A stretch of 32,358 nucleotides of DNA from Paludibacteraceae bacterium. GTDB lineage: Bacteria > Bacteroidota > Bacteroidia > Bacteroidales > Paludibacteraceae. Below the pieces are notes generated by a model that saw only the letters and a list, made by a program, of their open reading frames with translations, was not told where the DNA came from and made no database searches. The position numbers and the translations under genes are program-made. The stretch covers positions 1 to 32,358 of the forward strand of contig JAKSNX010000011.1 in the NCBI GenBank assembly GCA_024405815.1, read 5' to 3'. Every line of letters starts with the position of its first letter. Positions within the stretch are counted from its first letter, which is position 1. This document shows, piece after piece, positions 8,202 to 17,758 of the stretch.

Positions 8202-9368
8202 ATGAATAATACAGAGAAGATACTATTGTTACTGTCTCAGCAGAAGTTTTCTGATGAGCAACGGTTGCGGCTGGAAGCACTTGCAAAGGGTGTGGATTGG
8301 GGAGTTGTATGCAAATTAGCAAAGGTGCATAAAATAGAGAGCCTTATTTATAACAACTTGCGTAACAATAACTTACTAAGTATTCTACCAAGCAATATAG
8401 AAAATCATCTTAAAGCCGTATATTATCAGGTATCCATCAGGAACTCTCAATTTAAGGAGTTGGCAGAAAACATATCGGGGTTATGCCCCGATTCTAAAAT
8501 TCTGCTGGTAAAGGGTTCTGCCCTAATTTTTGATTTTTATAAGGATTTGGGGGCACGCTACCTTGCAGATGTGGATATTATGGTGCCTAAGGCAGATAGG
8601 GATTATGTTTGGAAACAGTTGACATCGGGTAATTGGAACGATGATAATTGGCCAGGACTTAAATCAAAAGCCCACAACATTCTAAATGATGCCAACTATA
8701 AAACAATGCACTACCTCTACTATGGCAAGGCGGAGAACTCTCAATTTGTGGATATTCATTGGAAATTCTACATAGGTGACGGGGATGATTCTGTGGCAGA
8801 GTATGCCTTTAACAAGGCGGTATGCGTAAAAGATAATTTGTATGTACACTCTAATGAGATGCAGGTGGTTCATCTTTGTACAAACAATTACCTTGATTAC
8901 AGGGAAGGTGGCGTTATGTACCTTAGAAATCTATGCGATATAAATGAGTTTATTCTATCACGCAGTATAGATTGGAGTGAGGTTGATTCCATTTTACAAA
9001 TTAGTGGTACACAAAGCGTTATTAGAGAGGCTGTTATACACTCTCTTAATATTATTGAATCTCTGTTTAACACACCAATTCCAAGTAAATACAAAGAGAA
9101 CGTTTTTAACGGAATTGAAATTTCACCTATATCACTGTTACATTTACCTGTAACAAAATTGAAAAAAAATGCCATGCAATCTTTTATCGGGAATATAAAG
9201 GCATTAGGCAAACCATCTTTAGTATGCCTTTATGTCTTTAAGGAGATATTTCCCGATGGCAGATGGCTTAAAGGAATGTACCCCGATTCCCACGCACCCC
9301 TACTCTCCTACTGGTCTTATATGGTGCGGAGACACTTGCTACACAAAAATATAAGATACAAGGGATAA
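8202..9368 (+). CDS. Nucleotidyltransferase-fold protein of the NTP_transf_5 type
   Basis: A 388-residue protein. After a helical N-terminal part, residues about 100-140 carry KILLVKGSALIFDFYKDLG and RYLADVDIMV. This is the G-S...D-x-D arrangement of the polymerase-beta nucleotidyltransferase superfamily as seen in family PF14907. Such proteins are often found near polysaccharide or peptide-modification genes, but no such genes are next to it here, and the substrate is unknown. I chose ATG 8202 because AGAGGA lies just upstream, and the upstream in-frame codons belong to the repeat/hairpin. It stands alone between chrA and nifJ. Confidence 0.7.
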   Translation: MNNTEKILLLLSQQKFSDEQRLRLEALAKGVDWGVVCKLAKVHKIESLIYNNLRNNNLLSILPSNIENHLKAVYYQVSIRNSQFKELAENISGLCPDSKILLVKGSALIFDFYKDLGARYLADVDIMVPKADRDYVWKQLTSGNWNDDNWPGLKSKAHNILNDANYKTMHYLYYGKAENSQFVDIHWKFYIGDGDDSVAEYAFNKAVCVKDNLYVHSNEMQVVHLCTNNYLDYREGGVMYLRNLCDINEFILSRSIDWSEVDSILQISGTQSVIREAVIHSLNIIESLFNTPIPSKYKENVFNGIEISPISLLHLPVTKLKKNAMQSFIGNIKALGKPSLVCLYVFKEIFPDGRWLKGMYPDSHAPLLSYWSYMVRRHLLHKNIRYKG

Positions 9369-9385
9369 TTTTCAATTATTTTTTG

Positions 9386-9393
9386 TATATTTG
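9386..9393 (+). promoter_or_regulatory. Promoter -7 box for nifJ
   Basis: TATATTTG fits TAnnTTTG. A clear TTTG at the expected upstream distance is missing, so the -33 element is weak or divergent. The leader of about 40 nt before ATG 9441 is AT-rich, as usual for strongly expressed Bacteroidetes genes. Confidence 0.55.
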
Positions 9394-9440
9394 CAGTTTG
9401 TATATAAAAAACGCATTTATCACTTTAAAATTTATATAAA

Positions 9441-12400
9441 ATGGCAAAAGAAAAGAAATTCTTGACCTGTGATGGTAATCAGGCAGCGGCACACGTATCG
9501 TACATGTTCTCTGAGGTAGCCGCTATCTACCCTATCACACCGTCATCCACAATGGCTGAGTACGTTGATGACTGGGCGGCAGCCGGAAGGAAGAACATTT
9601 TTGGCGAAACAGTCTTAGTTCAGGAAATGCAATCTGAGGCAGGTGCTGCAGGTGCAGTTCACGGTTCATTGCAGGCAGGTGCACTTACCACCACCTACAC
9701 AGCATCACAAGGTCTGCTCCTTATGATTCCTAACATGTATAAGATTGCAGGTGAGTTACTGCCTTGCGTATTCCACGTATCGGCACGTACACTTGCATCT
9801 CATGCACTATGTATATTTGGTGACCATCAAGACGTGATGGCTTGCCGTCAGACAGGTTTTGCTATGCTTTGCGAGGGTTCTGTACAAGAGGTTATGGACC
9901 TTGCAGGTGTTGCCCACCTATCTACAATCAAGTCTCGTGTTCCTTTTGTAAACTTCTTTGACGGATTCCGTACATCTCATGAGATTCAGAAAATTGAGGC
10001 TCTTGACAATGAAGATTTGGCTCCGCTTATTGACCAAAAAGCATTGGCAGAGTTCCGTGCAAGGGCTTTGAACCCACAGAATCCTGTTATGCGTGGTATG
10101 GCAGAGAACCCAGACCACTTCTTCCAGCACCGTGAGGCTTCTAACCCTTACTACAATGCAGTTCCTGAAATTGTAGAGGAATATATGAATGAGGTTTCCA
10201 AAATTACAGGACGTAAATACGGACTATTTAATTACTATGGAGCACCCGATGCAGACCGTGTAATAATTGCAATGGGTTCTGTAACAGAGGCTATCCGTGA
10301 GACTATAGACTACCTTACCGCTAAAGGTGAGAAGGTTGGACTTGTAGCAGTTCACCTATATCGTCCGTTCTCTGCAAAACATTTCCTTGCAGCACTTCCA
10401 AAAACCGCTAAGCGTATTGCTGTACTTGACCGTACAAAAGAGCCTGGTGCTAACGGTGAGCCTATGTATCTTGATGTTAAAGATGTTCTTTACGGAATGG
10501 AGAATGCTCCGCTTGTAGTTGGCGGTCGTTATGGTCTTGGCTCTAAAGACACTACACCGGCACAAATTCTTGCAGTTTATGAGAACCTTGCAATGAAAGA
10601 GCCTAAAAACAATTTCTGCATAGGTGTGGTTGATGATGTTACATTTACATCGCTGCCTAAGAAAGAAGAGATTGCTCTTGGCGGTGCAGGTATGTTTGAG
10701 GCTAAGTTCTACGGACTTGGAGCTGACGGTACTGTAGGTGCAAACAAGAACTCTGTTAAGATTATAGGTGACAACACCAACAAGCATTGTCAGGCATATT
10801 TCTCTTACGACTCTAAAAAGTCTGGCGGTTTCACATGCTCTCACTTGCGTTTTGGAGACACACCTATCCGCAGCACATATTTGGTAAACACACCTAATTT
10901 TGTGGCTTGCCACGTACAGGCTTACCTAAAGATGTACGATGTTACACGTGGCTTGCAAAAGAACGGTACATTCCTTCTTAACACAGTTTGGGACGGCGAT
11001 ACACTTGCCGCTAACCTGCCTAACAAGGTTAAACGTTACTTTGCACAAAACAACATCACTGTTTATTATATAAATGCAACTCAGATTGCACAGGAAATAG
11101 GTCTTGGCAACCGTACCAACACCATTCTTCAATCTGCATTCTTCCGTATCACAGGCGTTATTCCTGTAGAACTTGCTGTAGAGCAGATGAAGAAATTTAT
11201 TGTTAAGTCTTACGGCAAGAAAGGACAAGATGTTGTGGATAAGAACAATGCCGCAGTTGACCGTGGCGGTGAGTACAAGCAGCTTACTATTGACCCTGCT
11301 TGGGCTAACCTGCCTGATGACGCTGCCGTTAAGAACAACGATACTGAATTTGTAAACAATATAGTTCGTCCTATAAACGCACAAGACGGAGACTTGCTGC
11401 CTGTATCTGCATTCAAGGGAATTGAAGACGGTACTTGGTATCCTGGCACAGCTGCTTGTGAAAAACGTGGTGTAGCGGCATTTGTTCCTGTTTGGAATGC
11501 AGAGAACTGTATCCAATGTAACAAGTGTGCATTTGTATGTCCTCACGCTTGTATCCGTCCGTTCGTTTTGGACGACAAGGAGGCTGCAGGTCTGAATGCA
11601 ACTATGATTGAGATGAAGGCTCCTCTTGCTATGAAGGGAATGAAGTTCCGTATGCAGGTAGGCGTTATGGATTGTCTTGGTTGCGGTAACTGCGTTGACG
11701 TTTGTCCGGGCAATCCAAAACTTGGAGGTCCTGCTCTTAAGATGGTTCCTCTTGAGGGACAACTTGCAGAGGCTGCCAACTGGGATTACTGCGTAGCCAA
11801 TGTTAAGTCCAAACAGAATTTGGTTGACATAGCCGCCAATCCTAAAAACTCTCAGTTTGCAACTCCGCTGTTTGAGTTCTCAGGTGCTTGTTCAGGTTGC
11901 GGTGAGACTCCATACGTTAAGCTTATCTCTCAACTGTTTGGTGACCGTGAGATTGTATCTAACGCTACAGGATGTTCTTCAATCTACTCAGGTTCTGTTC
12001 CTTCAACTCCTTACACTAAGGATGAGAACGGTCATGGTCCTGCTTGGGCTAACTCACTGTTTGAGGATTTCTGCGAGTATGGTTTGGGTATGCAACTTGC
12101 AAACGAGAAAATGCAGGCACGCCTTGTAAACATTATGACAGAGGCTCAAAACTGCGATAAATGTACAGATGAGATGAAAGCTCTGTATCGTGATTGGATT
12201 GAGAATCACAACGATGCAGCCAAATCAAAGGAACTTGCAGCCAAAATCATTCCTCTATGTGAGAAATGCGGTTGTGACTATAGCAAACAAATTCTTGCAC
12301 TTAGCGGTTACCTTGTAAAACGCAGCCAATGGATAATAGGTGGTGACGGTGCCTCTTACGATATAGGTTACGGCGGTCTTGACCACGTAATTGCATCGGG

Positions 12401-12977
12401 TAAGAATGTAAATATTCTTGTACTTGATACAGAGGTATATTCTAACACAGGTGGTCAGGCTTCTAAGGCTACACCTCTTGGTGCTATTGCCAAGTTTGCC
12501 GCTGCAGGAAAGCGTGTACGTAAGAAAGACCTTGGTATGATTGCCACCACTTACGGCTATGTATATGTGGCACAAGTTGCTATGGGTGCTGATAATGCTC
12601 AGTGCTTAAAGGCAATACGTGAGGCAGAGGCATACGATGGTCCATCTATAATAATTGCTTACGCTCCTTGTATCAACCATGGTCTTAAGAAAGGTATGGG
12701 CAAGGCACAGGCAGAAGAAGCTGAAGCAGTTGCATGTGGCTATTGGCACTTGTGGAGATTCAACCCTGCACTTGAGGCAGAGGGCAAGAATCCGTTCACA
12801 CTTGACAGCAAAGAGCCTAATTGGGAAGGATTCAAGGACTTCCTGAAGGGTGAGGTTCGTTACGCATCTGTAATGAAACAATATCCTACAGAGGCTGAAG
12901 AGTTGTTCCAAGCCGCAGAAGACAACGCTAAATGGCGTTATAAGAGCTATATAAGAATGCAAAACCAACAGTACTGA
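9441..12977 (+). CDS. nifJ: Pyruvate:ferredoxin (flavodoxin) oxidoreductase, single chain
   Basis: This cytosolic enzyme oxidises pyruvate with CoA to acetyl-CoA and CO2 and passes electrons to ferredoxin, a core step of anaerobic energy metabolism. At 1178 residues it is the full-length homodimeric type. The N-terminus has IYPITPSSTMAEYVDDWA. Two ferredoxin-like cluster motifs start at Cys690 (CIQCNKCAFVCP) and Cys745 (CLGCGNCVDVCP). A further CSGCGETPY at Cys817 supplies proximal-cluster ligands. The thiamine diphosphate site GDGASYDIGYGG begins near residue 968, with EVYSNTGGQASKATPLGA following. Codon use looks strongly biased, in keeping with high expression. serS begins two bases after its stop. 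Confidence 0.97.
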   Translation: MAKEKKFLTCDGNQAAAHVSYMFSEVAAIYPITPSSTMAEYVDDWAAAGRKNIFGETVLVQEMQSEAGAAGAVHGSLQAGALTTTYTASQGLLLMIPNMYKIAGELLPCVFHVSARTLASHALCIFGDHQDVMACRQTGFAMLCEGSVQEVMDLAGVAHLSTIKSRVPFVNFFDGFRTSHEIQKIEALDNEDLAPLIDQKALAEFRARALNPQNPVMRGMAENPDHFFQHREASNPYYNAVPEIVEEYMNEVSKITGRKYGLFNYYGAPDADRVIIAMGSVTEAIRETIDYLTAKGEKVGLVAVHLYRPFSAKHFLAALPKTAKRIAVLDRTKEPGANGEPMYLDVKDVLYGMENAPLVVGGRYGLGSKDTTPAQILAVYENLAMKEPKNNFCIGVVDDVTFTSLPKKEEIALGGAGMFEAKFYGLGADGTVGANKNSVKIIGDNTNKHCQAYFSYDSKKSGGFTCSHLRFGDTPIRSTYLVNTPNFVACHVQAYLKMYDVTRGLQKNGTFLLNTVWDGDTLAANLPNKVKRYFAQNNITVYYINATQIAQEIGLGNRTNTILQSAFFRITGVIPVELAVEQMKKFIVKSYGKKGQDVVDKNNAAVDRGGEYKQLTIDPAWANLPDDAAVKNNDTEFVNNIVRPINAQDGDLLPVSAFKGIEDGTWYPGTAACEKRGVAAFVPVWNAENCIQCNKCAFVCPHACIRPFVLDDKEAAGLNATMIEMKAPLAMKGMKFRMQVGVMDCLGCGNCVDVCPGNPKLGGPALKMVPLEGQLAEAANWDYCVANVKSKQNLVDIAANPKNSQFATPLFEFSGACSGCGETPYVKLISQLFGDREIVSNATGCSSIYSGSVPSTPYTKDENGHGPAWANSLFEDFCEYGLGMQLANEKMQARLVNIMTEAQNCDKCTDEMKALYRDWIENHNDAAKSKELAAKIIPLCEKCGCDYSKQILALSGYLVKRSQWIIGGDGASYDIGYGGLDHVIASGKNVNILVLDTEVYSNTGGQASKATPLGAIAKFAAAGKRVRKKDLGMIATTYGYVYVAQVAMGADNAQCLKAIREAEAYDGPSIIIAYAPCINHGLKKGMGKAQAEEAEAVACGYWHLWRFNPALEAEGKNPFTLDSKEPNWEGFKDFLKGEVRYASVMKQYPTEAEELFQAAEDNAKWRYKSYIRMQNQQY

Positions 12978-12979
12978 TT

Positions 12980-14251
12980 ATGCTTACACTAAAGTATATT
13001 ACTGAAAACTTTGACGATGCTGTAAAGCGTCTTCAGAAAAAACACTTTGACGCAGAAGAAATTCTGCGTCAAGTGGTTAGTCTTGACAATGACCGCAAGA
13101 GCCGTCAGGCACAACTTGATGCCACTCTAAACCAGATTAAGACTCAATCTGCACAAATAGGTGCACTTCTTAAGCAAGGTGCTCAAGATGAGGCTGCCAG
13201 AATCCGTGAGGACGTGGCTATGCTAAAGAGCAGGTCTCAAGAGTTTGATGCCAGAATGAAGGAGGATATTGATAAAATAACCGATATTCTGCTCTCTGTG
13301 CCTAACATTCCAAACGACACCGTACCTGAAGGCAATGGTGCCAATGACAACACTGTAGAGAAAATGGGTGGCACTGTTCCTGAACTTGGAGAGAACGCTC
13401 TACCCCATTGGGAACTTGCTAAAAAGTACAATCTTATAGATTTTGACCTTGGCGTTAAAATCACAGGTGCAGGGTTCCCTGTATATAGGGGCTTGGGTGC
13501 CAGACTGCAAAGGGCATTGATAAATTTCTTCTTGGATGAGGCTCGTGCCGCCGGTTATGAAGAGATTATGCCGCCTACCGTTGTTAATGAAGCATCGGGT
13601 TACGGAACAGGTCAACTACCCGATAAAGAGGGTCAAATGTATCACTGCAATCTTGATAATCTTTATCTTATACCTACAGCAGAGGTACCTGTAACTAACA
13701 TTTACCGTGATGTTATTCTAAACGAGAAAGAACTACCTATTAAGAATTGCGCTTATACTCAATGTTTCCGCCGTGAGGCTGGAAGCTACGGCAAAGATGT
13801 TCGTGGTCTTAACCGTCTGCATGAGTTCTCTAAAATTGAGATTGTACGCATAGACACTCCTGAACACTCTTATCAAAGTCTTGATGAGATGATTGCCCAT
13901 GTAGAGAGCCTTGTACAGAAATTGGAGTTACCTTACAGAATTTTAAGGCTTTGCGGCGGCGATATGTCGTTTACATCTGCCATTACATTTGACTTTGAGG
14001 TGTTCTCTGCAGCCCAAAAACGTTGGCTTGAGGTTAGTTCAGTTTCCAATTTTGAGAGTTATCAGGCTAACCGTCTTAAATGCCGCTACAGAACAGCGGA
14101 TAAGAAGACTCAACTTTGCCATACCCTTAACGGAAGTGCTCTTGCACTGCCACGTATAGTTGCCGCCCTGCTTGAGAACAATCAGACTCCAGAGGGCATA
14201 CGCATACCTAAGGCATTGCAACCTTATATGGGTACGGATATAATTAAGTAA
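12980..14251 (+). CDS. serS: Seryl-tRNA synthetase
   Basis: A 423-residue class II synthetase that charges tRNA-Ser with serine in the cytosol. The N-terminal 110 residues form the long helical arm that contacts the tRNA variable loop. Motif 2 is visible as TQCFRREAGSYGKDVRGLNR, and motif 3 as LNGSALALPRIVAALLENNQ. AEVPVTN precedes motif 2 as in bacterial SerRS. It follows nifJ with a two-base gap and is probably read from the same transcript. No terminator separates it from fabI downstream. Confidence 0.97.
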   Translation: MLTLKYITENFDDAVKRLQKKHFDAEEILRQVVSLDNDRKSRQAQLDATLNQIKTQSAQIGALLKQGAQDEAARIREDVAMLKSRSQEFDARMKEDIDKITDILLSVPNIPNDTVPEGNGANDNTVEKMGGTVPELGENALPHWELAKKYNLIDFDLGVKITGAGFPVYRGLGARLQRALINFFLDEARAAGYEEIMPPTVVNEASGYGTGQLPDKEGQMYHCNLDNLYLIPTAEVPVTNIYRDVILNEKELPIKNCAYTQCFRREAGSYGKDVRGLNRLHEFSKIEIVRIDTPEHSYQSLDEMIAHVESLVQKLELPYRILRLCGGDMSFTSAITFDFEVFSAAQKRWLEVSSVSNFESYQANRLKCRYRTADKKTQLCHTLNGSALALPRIVAALLENNQTPEGIRIPKALQPYMGTDIIK

Positions 14252-14266
14252 CATTGCATTTTTGGT

Positions 14267-15094
14267 ATGCAGGGCATATTGCAGGGGAAACGGGGAATTA
14301 TATTTGGGGTTATGGATAAGAACTCCTTGGCGTGGTATGTTGCGTGCAAATGCAAGGATGAGGGGGCTGAGTTTGTAATAACCAATACAGATAAGGCTAT
14401 ATCACTGGCAGAAACCAATCTGATAGCGGATGAACTTGGTTGTAAGGTGATTGCGTGTGATGCCACCAAAGTTCCCGATATAGAGAACCTGCTTACTGAG
14501 GCACAACGGATTCTGGAAGGTAAGATAGATTTTATACTCCACTCTGTGGCAATGTCGCAGAACTTACGCAGGCATAAAGAGTATCCCGATTCCAACTACG
14601 ATTATTACAATACGACATTGGATGTGTCTGCTGTATCTCTGCATAAAATATTGCAAACTTGTATAAAGACAGATGCTCTTTCTGAGGGAGCATCTGTTGT
14701 TACTCTCACATATATAGCATCAGGTAGGTTTATGGAGGGCTATGGCGATATGAGTGATGCAAAAGCCCTGCTTGAGAGTATTGTAAGAAATATGGGCGGT
14801 GTATATGGGCAATTCCGCAAGGTTAGGGTTAATGCCATTTCACAATCACCCACTCAGACAAGGGCTGAGAAGAGTTTTCCGGAAGCGGAATATTTCCATA
14901 AATATGCAGATAAGATGGCTCCGCTTGGCAGAGCCACTGCAACAGACTGTGCCAATTTATGTGTAATGCTATTTTCTGATTACACTAAAGGGCTTACAAT
15001 GCAAACCTTATACAATGACGGAGGTTTCAGCCAGACGGTTTTATCGGGTAATTTTATGGATAGTTTCAGGAATGCATTTGAGGACAAAAAATAA
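14267..15094 (+). CDS. fabI: Enoyl-[acyl-carrier-protein] reductase (NADH), FabI type
   Basis: A 275-residue short-chain dehydrogenase-type enzyme that reduces the double bond of trans-2-enoyl-ACP. The modified dinucleotide motif GIIFGVMDKNSLAW is at the N-terminus. The catalytic Tyr and Lys are in YGDMSDAK (Y-x6-K), preceded by LTYIASG. NAISQSPTQTRAE follows, as in Bacteroidetes FabI. It lies 15 bases after serS and 11 bases before the ammonia-lyase gene, at the head of the polyene-like cluster. It may be the housekeeping FabI or a cluster-dedicated copy; a fully unsaturated polyene would not need it, which favours another role such as making a saturated acyl group. Whether a second fabI exists cannot be seen. 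Confidence 0.9.
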   Translation: MQGILQGKRGIIFGVMDKNSLAWYVACKCKDEGAEFVITNTDKAISLAETNLIADELGCKVIACDATKVPDIENLLTEAQRILEGKIDFILHSVAMSQNLRRHKEYPDSNYDYYNTTLDVSAVSLHKILQTCIKTDALSEGASVVTLTYIASGRFMEGYGDMSDAKALLESIVRNMGGVYGQFRKVRVNAISQSPTQTRAEKSFPEAEYFHKYADKMAPLGRATATDCANLCVMLFSDYTKGLTMQTLYNDGGFSQTVLSGNFMDSFRNAFEDKK

Positions 15095-15105
15095 TAACAT
15101 TTGAG

Positions 15106-16611
15106 ATGGATTTAAGTCTTGACTTGGTAAAGGACATTTTATTTAATTCAAAGAAATTAAACATTGACACTCATCTGCCAAAAGTGGATGATTGTTTTGC
15201 ATTTTTAAGGGAGTTCTCTAAAGGCAAGATAATATACGGCATAAATACAGGTTTTGGACCTATGGCACAGTGGCGTATTGATGACAAAGAACTCAATCAG
15301 CTACAATACAATATAATCCGCAGCCACTCTACAGGTATGGGAGAGCCATTACCCGATGTGGATGTCAAGGCAGCCATGATAGCACGTTTAGGCTGCTTTA
15401 TTCAGGGTAAGAGTGGCATTCACAGAGATGTTGTAACACTACTGCAATCATTTATCAACAACGATATAATACCATACGTACCAAAACATGGAAGCGTGGG
15501 TGCAAGCGGAGATTTGGTACAACTTGCACACATAGCCCTATGCTTGATAGGTGAAGGTAAGGTGCATTACAAAGGTTCATGGCAAAACTCTATTGATGTT
15601 ATGAATTCTCTTGGACTGAACCCGATGCAAATACATATACGTGAAGGTTTGAGTGTTACAAACGGCACAAGCGTTATGACAGGCATTGGTATGGTAAATC
15701 AGTTTCATGCAGAGAATCTGTTAGATAAAGCCGTAATAGCAGCCGTTTGGATAAATGAAATAGCGTCATCATACGATGATTGGATGTCTGAGCCACTAAA
15801 CAATTACAGAAATCAATCGGGGCAAAAGAAGATTGCACAGCAAATGCGTAAAATTGCACAAGACAGCAAATGTCTGCGTAAACGGGAGCAAGAACTGTAC
15901 AATGAGAGCAAACAACCCTCTTATTTTGCACACAAAGTACAAGCCTACTATAGTTTAAGATGTACGCCTCAGATATTAGGTCCTATATACGACACTCTAA
16001 TGCAGTCACGCACCATTTTAGAGAACGAGCTTAATTCCGCCAGTGACAACCCTATTGTGGATTCCATAACCAAAAATGTTTATCATGGAGGTAATTTCCA
16101 CGGAGACTACATATCGTTTGAACAAGACAAAGTTAAAATAGCACTTGTACGATTGGCAATGACTGCAGAGAGGCAACTGAACTATTTATTTCACGACAGA
16201 ATAAACGGAATACTGCCACCTTTCCTTAATTTAGGGAAACTTGGGCTTAACTACGCAATGCAGGCGTGCCAATTCACAGCCACAAGCACCACTGCTGAAT
16301 GCCAAACCCTTGCAATGCCAAACTATGTACACTCCATTCCAAACAATAACGATAATCAGGATATAGTGTCAATGGGCAGCAATACGGCAGAGATTTGCAG
16401 ACAAGTGGTTGAAAACACATATCAGGTAATGTCTGTGCTGTTTATGGCATTGGCACAAGCCACTGATTGTCTGAAAATAAAAAGCAACCTATCCTCCACC
16501 ACCCGTAAGACATACGATGAGATAAGAGCAATTACAGACACCATAATTGATGATAACGAGTTAAGCAGTGACCTTAATAAAATAGAACAATATTTAAAAG
16601 CACTTTCATAG
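15106..16611 (+). CDS. Aromatic amino acid ammonia-lyase, probably tyrosine ammonia-lyase
   Basis: A 501-residue member of the HAL/PAL/TAL family. The residues that form the MIO prosthetic group, Ala133-Ser134-Gly135, lie in GSVGASGDLVQLAH. The catalytic Tyr44 is in IYGINTGFGPMAQ. His74 in IIRSHSTGMG occupies the selectivity region. These segments, and VHSIPNNNDNQDIVSMG near the C-terminus, closely match what I recall of the flexirubin-type tyrosine ammonia-lyase of Flavobacterium johnsoniae. I therefore expect formation of 4-coumarate and ammonia from tyrosine, the usual starter for Bacteroidetes aryl polyenes. Histidine ammonia-lyase is the main alternative, but no hut genes are nearby. It precedes an ACP gene by 9 bases. 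Confidence 0.85.
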   Translation: MDLSLDLVKDILFNSKKLNIDTHLPKVDDCFAFLREFSKGKIIYGINTGFGPMAQWRIDDKELNQLQYNIIRSHSTGMGEPLPDVDVKAAMIARLGCFIQGKSGIHRDVVTLLQSFINNDIIPYVPKHGSVGASGDLVQLAHIALCLIGEGKVHYKGSWQNSIDVMNSLGLNPMQIHIREGLSVTNGTSVMTGIGMVNQFHAENLLDKAVIAAVWINEIASSYDDWMSEPLNNYRNQSGQKKIAQQMRKIAQDSKCLRKREQELYNESKQPSYFAHKVQAYYSLRCTPQILGPIYDTLMQSRTILENELNSASDNPIVDSITKNVYHGGNFHGDYISFEQDKVKIALVRLAMTAERQLNYLFHDRINGILPPFLNLGKLGLNYAMQACQFTATSTTAECQTLAMPNYVHSIPNNNDNQDIVSMGSNTAEICRQVVENTYQVMSVLFMALAQATDCLKIKSNLSSTTRKTYDEIRAITDTIIDDNELSSDLNKIEQYLKALS

Positions 16612-16620
16612 CATACCATC

Positions 16621-16863
16621 ATGACAAAAGAAGAAGTTATAGAAACGGTAAATGCCTTTTTGGTTGAAGATTTTGATTTGGATAAAAATTCAATTACACC
16701 TGAAAGCACCATCACCACCGATTTAGGGATAGACAGCCTTGACATTATAGATATTATTGTAAGCGTAAAGGAGAAGTTCGGATTCAAGCTGGAGAAGGAC
16801 GAGCTTATAGGCGTCAAGACTCTTGCTGATTTGTATGAGTTGATTTATTCTCACGTAAAATAA
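16621..16863 (+). CDS. Acyl carrier protein, first copy
   Basis: An 80-residue four-helix ACP. Ser39 in DLGIDSLDIIDIIV is the phosphopantetheine attachment site. It sits between the ammonia-lyase and acyltransferase genes and probably carries the aryl starter or the growing chain. A second, distinct ACP occurs four genes later, so the cluster has two carriers of its own. Confidence 0.93.
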   Translation: MTKEEVIETVNAFLVEDFDLDKNSITPESTITTDLGIDSLDIIDIIVSVKEKFGFKLEKDELIGVKTLADLYELIYSHVK

Positions 16864-16873
16864 GGTGATTTAT

Positions 16874-17758
16874 ATGCAGAACAGAGCGTGGTCAGGCAAA
16901 TCAGAGGGAGCAACTTGGATGCATAAAAGCCTTCTTAAGATGTTCAGACTGATGCCACCGCCCTTTGTGTATCCTATTGTGTATTGTTGGATTCTTGTAT
17001 CGATAGCCGCACAAAAATCGGGCAGACGCGGCATATACTATTATTGGAAAGAAAGACAGTCTCTTAACACTTTTTCTTCTGTTAAAAACCTATATCTCAG
17101 TTATTTGGAATTTGGAAAATCTGTGCTTGACCGTTTTGCCGTATGGGCAGGCAGACATATAGATATAAAAATAGTAAACCCTGAGATTTTAGATAACCTG
17201 ACCTGTAAGCCTGGCGGTTTTATTGTCCTCAACTCCCACATCGGGAATCAGGAACTTGCAGGATACACTATAAAAATGACAAAAGAGGCATACGTGCTTA
17301 CTTTTATGGGCGATGCCAAGACAATAAATGATAACCGCAATTCCAAATTTGAGGAGATGGGGCTGCACATCATACCTGTAAAGGATGACGGAAGCCATAT
17401 ATTTGATATGCACAATGCCGTAAGCGGTGGTAACATTCTATCCGTTCATGGTGACAGAATGTTTTATGGAGGCAGAACACTGAAAGCGGAGATAATGGGA
17501 GAGGACGCTTCGTTCCCCGAAGGTCCGTTCAGGGTGGCAGTAGCGGAGCAAGTGCCTGTAATTACGCTGTTTATGATGCGTGAGAGCTATAATGAATATA
17601 CTCTTTACGTGTTTAAGTTATCTGACGGCACTTATAAAGGGACAAACCATAATGAGCAGGCACAAGAACTGCTTAACATATATAGAGACAAGTTGGAGTG
17701 GATTCTGGAACGTTATCCACGCCAATGGTTTCATTTTTACGAGTTTTGGAGAGAGTGA
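16874..17758 (+). CDS. LpxL/HtrB-like lysophospholipid acyltransferase
   Basis: A 294-residue member of the LABLAT/LPLAT superfamily. Hydrophobic residues about 20-45 (FRLMPPPFVYPIVYCWILVS) anchor it to the inner membrane. The H(X4)E acyltransferase motif is His122...Glu127 in NSHIGNQE. In aryl polyene clusters such enzymes are thought to attach the acyl product to a lipid or sugar carrier. I prefer ATG 16874, preceded by AAGGTGA, over GTG 16865. The stop overlaps the next gene by GTGA (17755-17758). Confidence 0.85.
   Translation: MQNRAWSGKSEGATWMHKSLLKMFRLMPPPFVYPIVYCWILVSIAAQKSGRRGIYYYWKERQSLNTFSSVKNLYLSYLEFGKSVLDRFAVWAGRHIDIKIVNPEILDNLTCKPGGFIVLNSHIGNQELAGYTIKMTKEAYVLTFMGDAKTINDNRNSKFEEMGLHIIPVKDDGSHIFDMHNAVSGGNILSVHGDRMFYGGRTLKAEIMGEDASFPEGPFRVAVAEQVPVITLFMMRESYNEYTLYVFKLSDGTYKGTNHNEQAQELLNIYRDKLEWILERYPRQWFHFYEFWRE

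Noticed and set aside
10926-11762. A 278-codon open frame on the minus strand opposite nifJ
   Set aside because: It lies wholly within a highly conserved gene, has no recognisable motifs, and is rich in Cys, Thr and Asn as expected for the complement of strongly biased codons.
14252-14266. A promoter between serS and fabI
   Set aside because: The 15-base gap and the end of serS hold no TAnnTTTG element; only a T-rich run ending in TTTTTGG is present.
15106-16611. Histidine ammonia-lyase (hutH) for histidine breakdown
   Set aside because: The neighbours are ACP, acyltransferase and KS genes, with no hutU/hutI, and its motifs fit flexirubin-type tyrosine ammonia-lyases better.
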